A DNA stretch of 64,000 bases from Triatoma infestans (lineage: Eukaryota; Arthropoda; Insecta; Hemiptera; Reduviidae): the NCBI GenBank assembly GCA_011037195.1, contig JAAEAF010001125.1:165176-229175 (forward strand). The letters are read 5' to 3'. Of this stretch, positions 21,240-31,294 are shown piece after piece. The notes beneath the pieces are model-generated. The model had not been told where the DNA came from. It worked only from the letters and a program-made list of their open reading frames with translations, and ran no database searches. The first letter of the stretch is position 1. Each line of letters starts with the position of its first letter. A program made the translations under genes and the position numbers.

Positions 21240-22254
21240 TACATTTTGTTCTTTTTAAGGCTTAAAACTATGATACTCATAGTATTTTGTGCAATGGAGA
21301 ATTCAGGGACACCTGGGGGTGTGAACGATATAACGAATCTAAGATCTGCATTACCAAGAGAAATAATTAACAACTACATGACAAGCATTCATTTTTCTCC
21401 ACATTCTGCGGACTGTGGACTATTTAGGACAAATCATTTATATCGAACAAACTTTAATGACTGCACTATAAATCGAACATATCAATTTACATATCCCTAA
21501 CGATTTTTCTACAAAAAATCACTAGGAAGTATCAGTCTAATTTCTAGTGCAAATTTTTACTCTATTATTAATACTTCATAATGCGGTTTAGAGAAACGGA
21601 TGAATTAATGGACTAAAGTAATTTCAAAATAAATTGTATATAATTATATTATAATGTGTATACATATACGTACATTCGATTATTAGAAATGTACGGAAAG
21701 AATTAGGTATTTTAATATAATATTATTGATGACGCAAACAATTTTTCAAGCAATGGAATTCCCAAACGAGCACAAAGATCAACAACAAGTTCCTGCTGTC
21801 CTTCTATCGTTTTTTTTCCTAATTTTTTGTTTATATTTTTTTTATTTATAAAATCGAGAAATAAGAAAAAAACAATCCGGCTACTTCAAGTTCATGATTC
21901 ACATACGCATATATAAAAAATATTTGTAAGAATGGAAGATGTAAAAAAAAAAAAAAAAAGCTAATTTACAAAAATTACGCTGAATTTACAAAAATTAAGC
22001 TGAATTGAAATTTTGAAATTTTTGAAAAATTATCTTTGTTTCTATATCAACACATTTTTTATGATAATATGTAACTAAATATATAATATATATAATAAAA
22101 ACATGCTCAACCTTCTAAGATTTTTTTGTGGGGGCCATATATAGATTTCACTGCCCTCGTGATGCAAGGTTTACAAAATTTAAAGAATTTAAAGTGTACA
22201 TTTAGCCAGTTGTTGTCAAGGCTCAACCGCTTAATTTTTACTTTAATTATTATT
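21240..22254. other. Unassigned stretch
   Basis: Contains an 84-codon plus-strand ORF (21246-21500) with no family resemblance, then very AT-rich sequence with A-runs (21943-21958) and TATATAATATATA stretches. Confidence 0.3.
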
Positions 22255-22640
22255 GCAGTCCTTTACTGATTATAAGAGGAAGTATGGCGATCTTGTCAAA
22301 TTTCTGAATTCAGTTTTTATCGAAAATACATATTTTATCACCTTCTTTGAATATAATTTTTTCCATTTTTTTACTTATCTGTGTGGGATACATACATATG
22401 TGTTGGAACAACATAACTCACAAAAACGAAAAATTGCCAAGTTCATACTTGATACCCCGTACTCCGGTTAGATATCATTACTGGAAGAACAGTTTCAGCT
22501 TATCCCGACAACCATTTTACTGAATGGATTTTCCAGTTTTTGGCGATGTTTTCTGATTTTCAGTAAACTTTATATACTATATACATTTATATCACTGCCA
22601 TTTCAACATATTTTTTGATGTAAGGTCAATCGGCGTTAAA
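22255..22640 (+). repeat. Family A copy
   Basis: Contains AAGAGGAAGTATGGCGATC, TCAGTTTTTATCGAAAATAC, ACTCACAAAAACGAAAAATTG and CCATTTTACTGAATGGATTTTCC. The CA/TG tract is decayed. Confidence 0.6.
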
Positions 22641-22689
22641 TGTGTTTTTTTTAAATTTGATTTCAAAATGAAACATAAAAGACAAATTT

Positions 22690-22888
22690 TCTTCATACTT
22701 GGAATTTGTATTCAATGTTTACTGCCCCCCCCCCAACAATGGTAGAGATGGTAGTGCATACTGGTAGATTGGTTGATGCTGATTATATGCAGATTTGTGT
22801 ATGAGTTAACGCTATTCTTCAGGTAGTAGAACTAGAACGTATAACTAGAGTTTTTATTTTTGTTTGGATATTTCTTCCGGACTCTAGT
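22690..22888. other. Short unassigned stretch with C-run
   Basis: Begins with a weak family A scrap (TTCATACTTGGAATTTG), then a C-run at about 22724-22733. No other feature. Confidence 0.3.
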
Positions 22889-22889
22889 C

Positions 22890-22964
22890 AATAATAATAA
22901 TAATAATAATAATAAGAAATAATATAATAATAATAATAATAATTAATAATAATAATAATAATGA
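22890..22964. repeat. (AAT)n microsatellite
   Basis: About 75 bases of AAT repeats with two small interruptions. Confidence 0.95.
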
Positions 22965-22984
22965 AATTTAGCGTAAAGCGTTTC

Positions 22985-23212
22985 CCGCAACCTCGTGAAA
23001 ATATATTTTTCGGAAAATATTTCAAATAAAAGCTTTAGGGTTATTACTGTGAAGTTACTAAGTATAACAGCTGAAGTTTTATGTTACGAGCATTTTCAAG
23101 AAAATTCCGAAAAACTCAGAAACCTTTTCTGTAAAGTCTATTTCCAGATTTCCGATTATTTTCTTCAAATTCGGAATGCTAGCAATGCATTAAATAAAAC
23201 CTAAATACATTC
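22985..23212 (-). repeat. Family A internal unit
   Basis: Contains TCGGAAAATATTTCAAATAA, TTTTCAAGAAAATTCCG and TTCTTCAAATTCGGAATGC. One internal unit only. Confidence 0.6.
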
Positions 23213-25043
23213 ATGGACGGTCCTGAATTTGCGCCCGAATTTATATGAGTCCTAACAAGAAATTTAATTTTAATGTTTATTGGTTAAAAACGAATCTTTT
23301 CATACAGTTTACATTTAGATATCAAAAGGGAAATAAAAAAAATATATTAGCGATGCCGTGGTATGTATTTTTCCTTCGACAAAATCAACTACTGCGTTTG
23401 CTGTATAACATGCAAATACAGTATCATGAAGTGGTGTCCACAATTTAGCTACAAACCGTGTTACGAACTGCAATAGTGCGCACATTAGGATTTGGAAGAA
23501 ATCTTAAAATTAAATTCTTGATAGTACTCATATAATAAATTATGCTAATTCAAAACTTCGCGAATGTAACTGCTATATGCATGATGAACAACTGCAAGAC
23601 ACCAGAGCAAAGCCAAAACTCTGCATATGCAGTCGTCCATGAATAAGTTAATATTTATGCTGGAAGTACAAGATAATATTTTACTGGAATTATCCTTCCG
23701 AAGAAAATAAATATTTCTGTTACACACGGAACTATCCAAAAAATCGCAGGCGATCGCATTACAGCAATATGTGAAAGTCAAAAATATATTACAAATAAAA
23801 ATCCTCAATGATTCTATTTCTCATACCAACATACAAATTTCATTCAAACTTGTTTTTTGTTTCAATCACACACTTTAAATTGTCCTTGATTATGCATGTG
23901 TTGCAAGAAAAAACTCAAAAAATGAAAAATCGATTTCCATAGTTACTTTCAATTGACAATTCAAGTCATTTCAAAATAATCTGTAATAAAAATACATTGC
24001 TGATAGATGGAAGCAGAAGATAAAGTACTAGTTAATAAAGAAAAAACCTGTTTGCCTAACAATTTAATTAACAATAGAAATCAATATAGAATTTATTAAA
24101 GATTATATCATTGTTCAATAATTGCTTCATTATTTCCTTTCTGGTTTTGAAGGCAATTGAGAAAAACTAATTCTATACATCGAACTTCCGCAGCGCCATT
24201 ACTAAATGGGAACACCTGCCAATCTCATTTTCTAAACAAATATCTAGTTTACCTGGCCAATATTACATTTTTATTGTTTACCTGGAAATTTATAAAATAA
24301 TTAGTTATTTAAAATAATTGTAACCAGGTGAAACATTAAAAGCAACTATATTGGTTTAAAATTTATCATAACTATTTAAAGTGTCGTTGAAATTGAAGAT
24401 TGTAAGATTTATGTTACACTTGGTCTATTCATAATCGATTATTGGCCAGTCCAAGTTTCAAGGATCTTCAGGCTGAAAGCCAACACTACAACACCTACTA
24501 AAAAGTAGCAAGCCTACAGGAATAGTTGATATGTGTTACTATTCCAGTGCGGAAATATAACATCCAAAGAAAAATAAAACAAACTCGAGCTCACTATCAC
24601 ATAAAAATAAAAGAGCAGCTCTTCGAAGATCCGCTTGTAGAAATGGCTTCAAATTAAAAACTTGAATCTGAATATCATTGACCAGAATATTACATAGTAA
24701 ATTATGTAATGATATAATTTACTCTTCACTATTATTTTAAATAGTTTCAACTATCTCTTATTGCTCTAAGAAAAAGTATTGACAGATTTTAAAGTTTCAC
24801 TAAAAATATCAAAATATTTTGCGATACCCTCAACAAGAAAAAGAGGATTTTAGTGAAGTTATTTGTGTGTCCTCCAAAACGAAAATCTAAAAAGAAGAAG
24901 TGAAAGTTTGAACACTTTGGGTATAAGAAAGGGAATCCGTTACAAATATTTGTGTAAAATCCGTTAACTTTCATCTTCTTTTCCCGCATTTCTCAAAACG
25001 CCAGAATTTTTTTTCTTAAGCTTGGCACATTAACTAAAACTAA
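23213..25043. other. Long unassigned AT-rich stretch
   Basis: About 1.8 kb without a recognised element. An 87-codon minus-strand ORF (23545-23808) starts with a hydrophobic segment and has several cysteines, but I find no family. A weak family A scrap (AACTCAAAAAATGAAAAATCG) lies near 23913. Nothing else is seen. Confidence 0.3.
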
Positions 25044-25128
25044 AAATTACTATTAGGCCTTACAATTACAATGAGATGTTTTACGGCAATGGCCAGAGGA
25101 GTTTTTAAAGAAGAAGAATTCTCTGTCG

Positions 25129-25166
25129 CTCTACGTTCGGGCACCATTGGTGCCCTTCTTCAAGGT
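25129..25166 (-). ncRNA. Hammerhead-like motif, family 2 left arm (degenerate core)
   Basis: Minus strand: TTGAAGA, A, a perfect 7-bp stem II GGGCACC/GGTGCCC with loop AAT, then GAACGTA, where one A of GAAA is missing. Probably inactive. Confidence 0.4.
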
Positions 25167-25313
25167 AGGAGAGGAGCGAACGTTGAGAACGTTGAGATTG
25201 AAAAAAAAAGTCTTTTAGTTACATATATATCCAAATCGTAGTTAGCCCTCTGCAAATCGTTTTTTTTTTCAATCTCAACGTTCTCAACGTTCGCTCCTCT
25301 CCTACCCTAAAGA

Positions 25314-25353
25314 GCTCCTGAAGAAGGGCACCAAGGGTACCCGAAACGTAGAG
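25314..25353 (+). ncRNA. Hammerhead ribozyme-like motif, family 2 right arm
   Basis: CTC, CTGAAGA, extra A, stem II GGGCACC-AAG-GGTACCC (one mismatch), GAA, palindromic stem III ACGT, H17 = A, then GAG pairing with CTC. All conserved core positions fit. Predicted cleavage is after A25350. An extra base between A9 and helix II is known in natural hammerheads. Confidence 0.55.
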
Positions 25354-25429
25354 AAACACAGAATTCTTCTTTTTTAAAAACTCTCTGGTCATTGCCGTAC
25401 AAACATCTCATCAAATTACTATTACTTCT

Positions 25430-25698
25430 CAGAGACATTTTCCGTGGTAGCCGGCTTTATTTTGTGATCATCGACCATTTCACAATTTTGACATTTCACT
25501 AAATGTGAGTGTTTCACTAAAGACAGTGTGTAAACTGAATTTGCTCTGTGCAAGCATATGTTGTCACACTGTCTGAAAAAACGCACCCTGAAGATGGGCG
25601 AACGCCCGAAACCGGTCGATGACCACAAAATAAAGCAGGTTACCACGGAAAATGTCTCTGATGCTTTCCAGCTCTGCGGAACCAACCACCACAACAAC
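25430..25698 (+). mobile_element. Hammerhead element, family 1 copy 3 (269 bp, short inverted left arm)
   Basis: Flanked by a 13-bp TSD, TACTATTACTTCT (25417-25429 and 25699-25711), which overlaps the right TSD of the family 2 element. The right part is a complete family 1 unit, from about 25478 to CCACCACAACAAC. The left part (25430-25476) is an inverted copy of its 3' region that stops at ATCATCGACC, about four bases beyond the predicted cleavage site. Its 5' region matches the flank of copy 2 at 20.7 kb. Confidence 0.8.
25583..25621 (+). ncRNA. Hammerhead ribozyme-like motif (best preserved core)
   Basis: GCACC, CTGAAGA, extra T, GGGC-GAAC-GCCC, GAA, ACCGGT, C, GATG. CUGANGA, GAAA and a GUC cleavage triplet are all intact. 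Stem I has one mismatch against the consensus CATC/GATG. Predicted cleavage falls between C25617 and G25618. Confidence 0.6.
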
Positions 25699-25769
25699 TA
25701 CTATTACTTCTATCTGAAATTTTTTCCAAATTGATTTTATGAGGTTCTCGGGAATCTGCAAAGTGAAGA

Positions 25770-26030
25770 TTTCTCATAAAATGCCACTTCCCTTTAATCC
25801 ACCATGTTCTACCATGTTTGTAATATTAAGGGTCATTAAATTCATTGCTAGAATTCCAAGTTTGAAGAAAGTAGATTATTTATGAAATGAAACTTACAGG
25901 ATTTGTCTCAACACCGATTTTCTTAAATCTTGAAATACAATCTATAGATAAATAAACCTCAGTTTTGACAAACACTTTCTCAAAAAATTTATTTTAATTG
26001 GATTCTGGGAGCCTGACTCATGGGTTTACC
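25770..26030 (+). repeat. Family A internal fragment
   Basis: Contains ATAAAATGCCACTTCCC, GCTAGAATTCCAAGTTTGAAG, AAATGAAACTTACAG and TTCTCAAAAAATTTATTTTA. Internal unit only. Confidence 0.5.
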
Positions 26031-26969
26031 TCTGAAATTGTTAATTTGATCATTAAATTTAGTAAGTTTTAACTTGATACTTTTCTATGGGCTAACAGCA
26101 TAGATACATTTATATAGATTAAAGCTTTAAAATCCTCAAGTTACATAAATGCAATGTTAAGGCTAAAATAAACCTGTTGTAAAAGTTCCAAAAGTGGAAG
26201 AAATATGTCAATCACAACTACAATATTGTTTACAGTAGGAGAATCCACCGAGTGTTTCAGATCAGACTTTTATTTTAATTTTTACAAGTTTTATAAAACT
26301 GTATCTAATATTTTGATTATACATTTAAATCTATCATTTGTATTTAAAACAATTCTCCTAGAAAAGTTATTTTAGACGACAAGTAAGAGGTAAATTCTCT
26401 TTGTTGGAAGGGATTCTGTGTAATGTGTCAATAATATAATGTTCAAGTAAAAAGTTGTTAAAAATTTCAGAAGTGACGGACCGGAAGAGTCTTTCTTCTA
26501 AGACTTTGCAGCTTTGTTTACGAATTTTAAAAAGAATATCAAATGTAAAGTAATTATCATTAACTTTGAAAATCATTATTAAATTTAGTCAAACCTAGCT
26601 AAATTCACTTCGAGAATTCTAGCCAAATTTTAAAATTAGCTGGTTAATGCTGTTTTCATCAATCAGAAAATAATTATTATTAGATCCTCTTAATAATTAT
26701 CCTTGGGAACTGGAAGGATTACAATCATTACAGATTTTGGAAATTCATGTTCTCTCAAAAATCGCTCCAATGCTCTAAATCATATGGAGCCCACCAATTT
26801 TAGTTGACACATTTCCCTAGAAAACAGCTTTTTGGGAATTTGGAGAAGTTTGAAAGTGAGAGTTCCTGTAGAGAGCTGTTTCCCTTGTACTCAGTCATTT
26901 TCAACTCTGAACGAAAATTAGCTAATTAAAATTATGAGATTACAAGTTTCTTGCAAAAAACTAAGTAAT
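26031..26969. other. Unassigned AT-rich stretch
   Basis: No ORF with resemblance and no repeat structure. A faint CCCTAGAAAACAGCTTTTTGG near 26812 may be a family A scrap. Confidence 0.35.
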
Positions 26970-27470
26970 TTTACTTTCTCTTACTCCTAGTAACAGGAAG
27001 TAATGTAAATTTTCGATATCGAGTTTTCACAGAAAATATCCGCTTTGAGCACCCCTGAGACCAAAAAAGTGGTTTTTTAACAAATGGTCTTTGTGTGGGT
27101 GCCTGTGGGTGTTTATGTGAACAGCATAGCTCAAAAATCACCATATGATCTAACACCACGTTATCTGTCAAAATTCCTCAATCGGAAGTACCACTTTACT
27201 AGTTGCTTTTTTTACTTTTTTTGCGATTTTCTCAAAAATGGCTCCGACAATTTACTTCAAACTTGATATTGTGTCCCGACACAAAATCAGGAGTTTTAAG
27301 AAAATTAGTAAACCGGAAATGCGCTTTTACCGATCATTTTTTTCAATTTTCGACCAACTCTTAACGAATTTCATTTAGTTTGGTACACAAACTATAAAAT
27401 TTGTCAATTACAACATTTTAGAAAGTGGAGTAAGAGAAAGGTGTGTGAGTGTTACACACCAAATTTTTTT
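26970..27470 (+). repeat. Family A, both ends present, plus strand
   Basis: A clean short copy. The 5' end is ACTTTCTCTTACTCC-TAG-TAACAGGAAGT; the body has GAGTTTTCACAGAAAATATC, TGTGGGTGCCTGTGGGTG (former TG tract) and GGCTCCGACAATTTACTTC. The 3' end is GAGTAAGAGAAA followed by the perfect hairpin GGTGTGT-GAGTGTT-ACACACC and a T-run. It is a good reference for the element's ends. Confidence 0.8.
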
Positions 27471-27924
27471 TTTTAACATTTCCCAAAGTAAATCATCGCT
27501 GTTATTAATCACTAATGGCTTTCATCATTTAATGAAGAAACATCCGGAAGTAGATGTTTCCTAGAAGTTGAAGGAGGCGAAAGCAGCGTTTATTTTAATA
27601 TCTGAATATCTAGCTATAAGACGTCATCCATCAAATATCAGGCATTTTGTATAAGACATATCTGTTTTATAAGACTAAACATTCACTCAAAATCAATCTC
27701 ACTAAGGGTGTATGTTCACACCTGACAGGTAATTTACTAATTGTGAAAAACTTAAAAAATAAATAAATTAGAAGAAATTCACTAAAATGAGGTGACATAA
27801 AATAAAACTTGCTTCCAATTCGCTAGGAATAAGCGTTAATCAGGATGGAATTTAAAAAACTACTCCTCTAGACAAACAAGAAAGAATCATAATTAATGCA
27901 GACACTCCGATGTGTATATTATAT
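27471..27924. other. Unassigned AT-rich stretch
   Basis: No feature is recognised. Confidence 0.35.
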
Positions 27925-28418
27925 AAAAAAAACTGATGTGAAACACTCACACGACTTTATTTTACTGTAGTTTACAAAGTTATAAATGACACATTTTCTT
28001 AAAACTTTTAATTCTCAGTAGATGTTTACTTGTCCTTAATGTTCCAGTCACGAGAATATCTGAACTTAATAAAATCACTTTTTTGAAAAAAGTTAACCTT
28101 ACCTCTCCTTCAAAACCCCCTTAAATGAAATTTCTAGGGACAAAGTTTCAAACAAAAGTGCTAGGTCTCTGTGTTATAGTTACTGTACCAAATTTAATTA
28201 AATATGTTCATGTTGTTACGGGTACAATCGCAGAAAACTAAAATACTGTCTGTAAAAACGCCTTTCCGGTCAGCCGAATTTTTCAAATTCAGAATTTTAG
28301 AAACATATTCAATTCTAAATAATATATTTAGATGGAGTATTGGTATAATAAACTAAATTAGCACTTTACAAGAAAACATTTCCTTATACTTTCTAGAGGA
28401 GTAAGAGAAAGCAACAAA
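27925..28418 (-). repeat. Family A, both ends present
   Basis: Runs from ACTGATGTGAAACACTCACACG...ACTTTATTTTACTG to CTTTCTAGAGGAGTAAGAGAAAG. It includes one internal unit. The next copy's 3' end follows within a few bases (head-to-tail). Confidence 0.75.
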
Positions 28419-28624
28419 ATTTGATTATGCAATCACACGGCTTTCTCTTAGGCGAGGGTGAAATTGTTCGCGTCCGACGTTGTTCTCACTCTCTGGATAT
28501 CCAACTAGACAAACCTCATCAGTCGCTAGCGCAGCCTATTTTATACTGAGCCACGCGACGTAAAATAGCCAAAAGAAAAGGCTGAATAGCCAAAGTCATG
28601 GCATAGGAGAGAAAAAAAAAGAAA
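28419..28624 (-). repeat. Family A 3' terminus joined to unassigned GC-richer segment
   Basis: ATTATGCAATCACACGGC-TTTCTCTTA (28428-28454) is a 3' terminus placed immediately after the preceding copy's 5' end. From 28455 to 28600 the sequence is GC-richer (TTCGCGTCCGACG, GTCGCTAGCGCAG) and unassigned. Confidence 0.45.
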
Positions 28625-29300
28625 AAAGCTTTCTCCTACTCCAAATACAATTATAAAATTGACAATTTTCTTAAGACTTGAAATTCTATTGATTTGGTCT
28701 AATAAATATATAAGGGGGGGGGGGGCACATGAACCGGCAGTTAGTAGTAATAGTAGATAGCGCCAATAATATTCAACAAACACAACTTTTGAAATTTATC
28801 GTAGCAGATTACTTTTGCACCCCCTAAAATAAATTTTTTAGTAAAACGTTTAAAATAAAAGTGTTTGGTTTTTATTTGTGATTGTGCATATAAAATTGAT
28901 GAAAACGTTACCGAGAATGTTCCAAAAATCCAATCAAAGCGATAGGTATTCAAATAGAAGTGATAGGTATTTATGTGTGTAGCTAGTACAGGAAGTTTCA
29001 AAAAAATCGTCGGAGTCGTTTTCGAGAAAACCACGAAAACTGAAAAAGAAATACCATTCAGTCAAGTCCCACTTCTGGTTGGTGGAAGTATCTAAACAGA
29101 ATACCAGGTTTGAGCACCCTACGACATTTCCTTGTTGGAATATTCTGTTAAAAAAAAATCACACACACACACACACACACACACGCCCAAATATATATTA
29201 CATCATTCGCTAAAAACATTTTTTTCGTATTCTGGGGACTCCAAATCATGTATTTCCGGTGAAAACAAAATTTTGAAAATTAAAATATACTGCGAAAACT
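28625..29300 (-). repeat. Family A copy
   Basis: Begins CTTTCTCCTACTCC. It contains a G-run (28715-28726), two GATAGGTATT-type blocks (28945 and 28964), AATCGTCGGAGTCGTTTTCGAG, TCAAGTCCCACTTCTGG, a CA tract (29159-29184) and TGTATTTCCGGTGAAAAC. Its 5' hairpin is lost. Confidence 0.7.
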
Positions 29301-29830
29301 ACAACAACAAACGGTTCTATACATGAAAGAATTTTGAGCCGTGCTCAAACTACAAAGAAATTTTTCCATGCTCTGATAACATCAAATATATATTTTCGGT
29401 ACAAACTTATTTACGAAATTCTACCAAGAATGTAAAAAATAGTTAGCTGAAATTCAATTCAGTAAATTTCAGGTCAACGGTTATCAAAATGAAACTTCCT
29501 TCTCGTATTTCTAAAAAATATTTCTAAAAATTAAAATTTTCGAATTTCTGAACCTCAAAACATGCATTATGAGTGAAATATCAAAAAAAGTTGAACAAAG
29601 TGAAAAATTCAAAATGTAATACTTAACTATGAACCAGTACTCTTGTGCAAGCAAAGATCACATTTAGACAGACACATAACCAAACGCAACCGGGGCGCAT
29701 ATTCAGTGGAGAGATAAGTGTAATTAAGAAATTGTGAATTCAAATCAAGGTTCAATGTTTTTTCCTTATTTTTTTTAAGTATCTCATTTTTTTGAAAGTT
29801 GAAAAAAAAAATGAAGTGAAGGTTATACCT
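29301..29830. other. Unassigned stretch, possibly decayed family A
   Basis: Only weak words (TATTTTCGGTACAAACTTA) recall family A. A GC-richer patch near 29680-29700 (CAACCGGGGCGC) is unassigned. Confidence 0.3.
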
Positions 29831-30160
29831 ATTTGGTTTACAAACCCTTCCTTTTCCTGTATAATGTGGGTTCCCTGATTACAATAAAAGATTTTAGCAA
29901 ATGGTTTTGTGTGTATGAACAAAAATAACTAAAAAGGACAACGTAAAATTACAGAAAGCAAAAATTAAATATTAGTTGAGTAATCATCAACATATCCCAC
30001 ATAAAGATAACGTTCAAGATATGTTTACCAAAAGTGCCACTTTAATGAATCTTTCTTTTCTGTGTTTTGACTCCAACGATGTCCTTTAAACTGACCTTCA
30101 CACCGCTTAAAATCCTATCATTATTTATTTCAAATATTGTTCCGGAAAAATTGATACTTG
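29830..30160 (+). repeat. Family A copy
   Basis: Contains AGCAAATGGTTTTGTGTGTATG, AAAAATAACTAAAAAGG, AAAGTGCCACTTTAATGAAT and TTGACTCCAACGATGTCC. It ends at TTCCGGAAAAATTG. Confidence 0.55.
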
Positions 30161-30427
30161 GTAAGTAAGTAACCAGAGAGCGCCGATCTTTGACATTAGG
30201 TTCAGTATTGCTGAGGTATAAGCGAGACCTGGTAGCCGACGATCTAGTTAAATCCCAGGTAGCCGGTATGCCATAAGAGCTACAACTACTTCCCCATGAT
30301 CTATTTATCTATCTGCAAAATTATATATATTTACGTATTTTTATTTACGTAAGTAAATAAAAATCATGGATTATTTAAAAGTTGCATGTTCTATTTAAAA
30401 TACATAAAATAATAATTAGATACTCAC
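30161..30427. other. Unassigned, GC-richer patch
   Basis: 30175-30300 is GC-richer, with two near-copies of GTAGCCGRYR (GGTAGCCGACG and GGTAGCCGGTA). No family is recognised. Confidence 0.3.
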
Positions 30428-30590
30428 CTGTGTTTTTTTAAATTACTGATAACATATAGAGAAATATGCCAGAAGTTGAATAAGGGCAGCTGGTTGGTGA
30501 AATTAGTACGAGGACAGCTTCAGACTGTGAGCACACTAAACAGGCCCGAACAAAGTAGAACTCGTTATTGGCGCGACGGATGACGTTTAT
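30428..30590 (-). other. Putative exon with strong splice signals
   Basis: On the minus strand a 163-base segment lies between an acceptor (CAATATTTCACAG, at 30591 and above) and a near-perfect donor (CACAG|GTGAGTAT at 30428/30427). It is GC-richer than its surroundings. One frame is open for about 50 codons (INVIRRANNEFYFVRACLVC...) but stops 13 bases before the donor, and the other frames stop early. It could be a UTR or lncRNA exon, or the splice sites may be chance. I recognise no protein family. Confidence 0.3.
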
Positions 30591-30985
30591 CTGTGAAATA
30601 TTGAACAAGAGTTTAGTTATCCCGAGAATGAAATAGCTGCACACGTATTTAATAGTTTCTAAAGTGAGGACAATCTGACGACTGAAATAGAGGAGGAGGT
30701 CTAAGTCCAGAAGTGGGGATAGTAAAGAAAAATATTTTATTTATAAGATTTTAAACTTAATACTAATATCTATCAAGTGTTAAGTATTTAATCATTAATT
30801 TTTATTTCTAACTGACGTACAAGTTGAAACAAGGAAAACATTAAATTAAAAATTCTGAAGATAACAGGCCTGGTTTTTTCCACCAATAATTGGCAGTTGA
30901 GGAGCCCAGAAAAATAATAATAGTTTATAAAGGCCAATTTATTGTTGTTTTTTTTATAGCCATTAAAAAAAAAGATTGGTCTAAG
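30591..30985. other. Unassigned AT-rich stretch
   Basis: If 30428-30590 is an exon, this is its upstream intron. No other feature. Confidence 0.3.
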
Positions 30986-31262
30986 ATAATAACGGATACA
31001 GATCTGCTGTGAACACTCATTCTGACTGTCAACTGTCAACACATTTTCTTCACTGTTAGCCCTTTAAAGTGATCGGGTTAGTTAAGGAAAATAGCTGGAG
31101 CCATTTTCAAGAAAATTGCCAAAAAACCCGAAGAAATCATTGGCCAAAGTTGTGTTTCCGATTAACGAATCCTGGTTGCCCGCAAACATCAGATCAGATA
31201 AATTTATATACGTAAAATGAATCATGTCCTGAGGTTCCCGCAATATTTCTTTTTTAGATAAT
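30986..31262 (-). repeat. Family A copy, decayed
   Basis: GATCTGCTGTGAACACTCA marks the 3' end. Later come AGCTGGAGCCATTTTCAAG, AAAGTTGTGTTTCCGATTAACG and CCTGAGGTTCCCGCAATATTTC. Confidence 0.55.
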
Positions 31263-31294
31263 GGAGACCTAAAAAACAAAAACACCCCCCCACA

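Larger units (their letters stand above)
25056..25412 (+). mobile_element. Hammerhead foldback element, family 2 (357 bp)
   Basis: The left arm (about 25073-25209) and right arm (about 25261-25409) are inverted copies separated by a loop of about 50 bases. Both arms contain GAACGTTGAGAACGTTGAG or its complement. A 12-bp TSD, AAATTACTATTA, lies at 25044-25055 and 25413-25424. The sequence is unrelated to family 1 outside the ribozyme core, yet each arm again carries a hammerhead-like motif. There is no ORF. It is directly followed by a family 1 element. Confidence 0.75.

Noticed and set aside
22890..22964. Possible CRISPR-like or satellite array
   Set aside because: Pure AAT microsatellite; no spacers.
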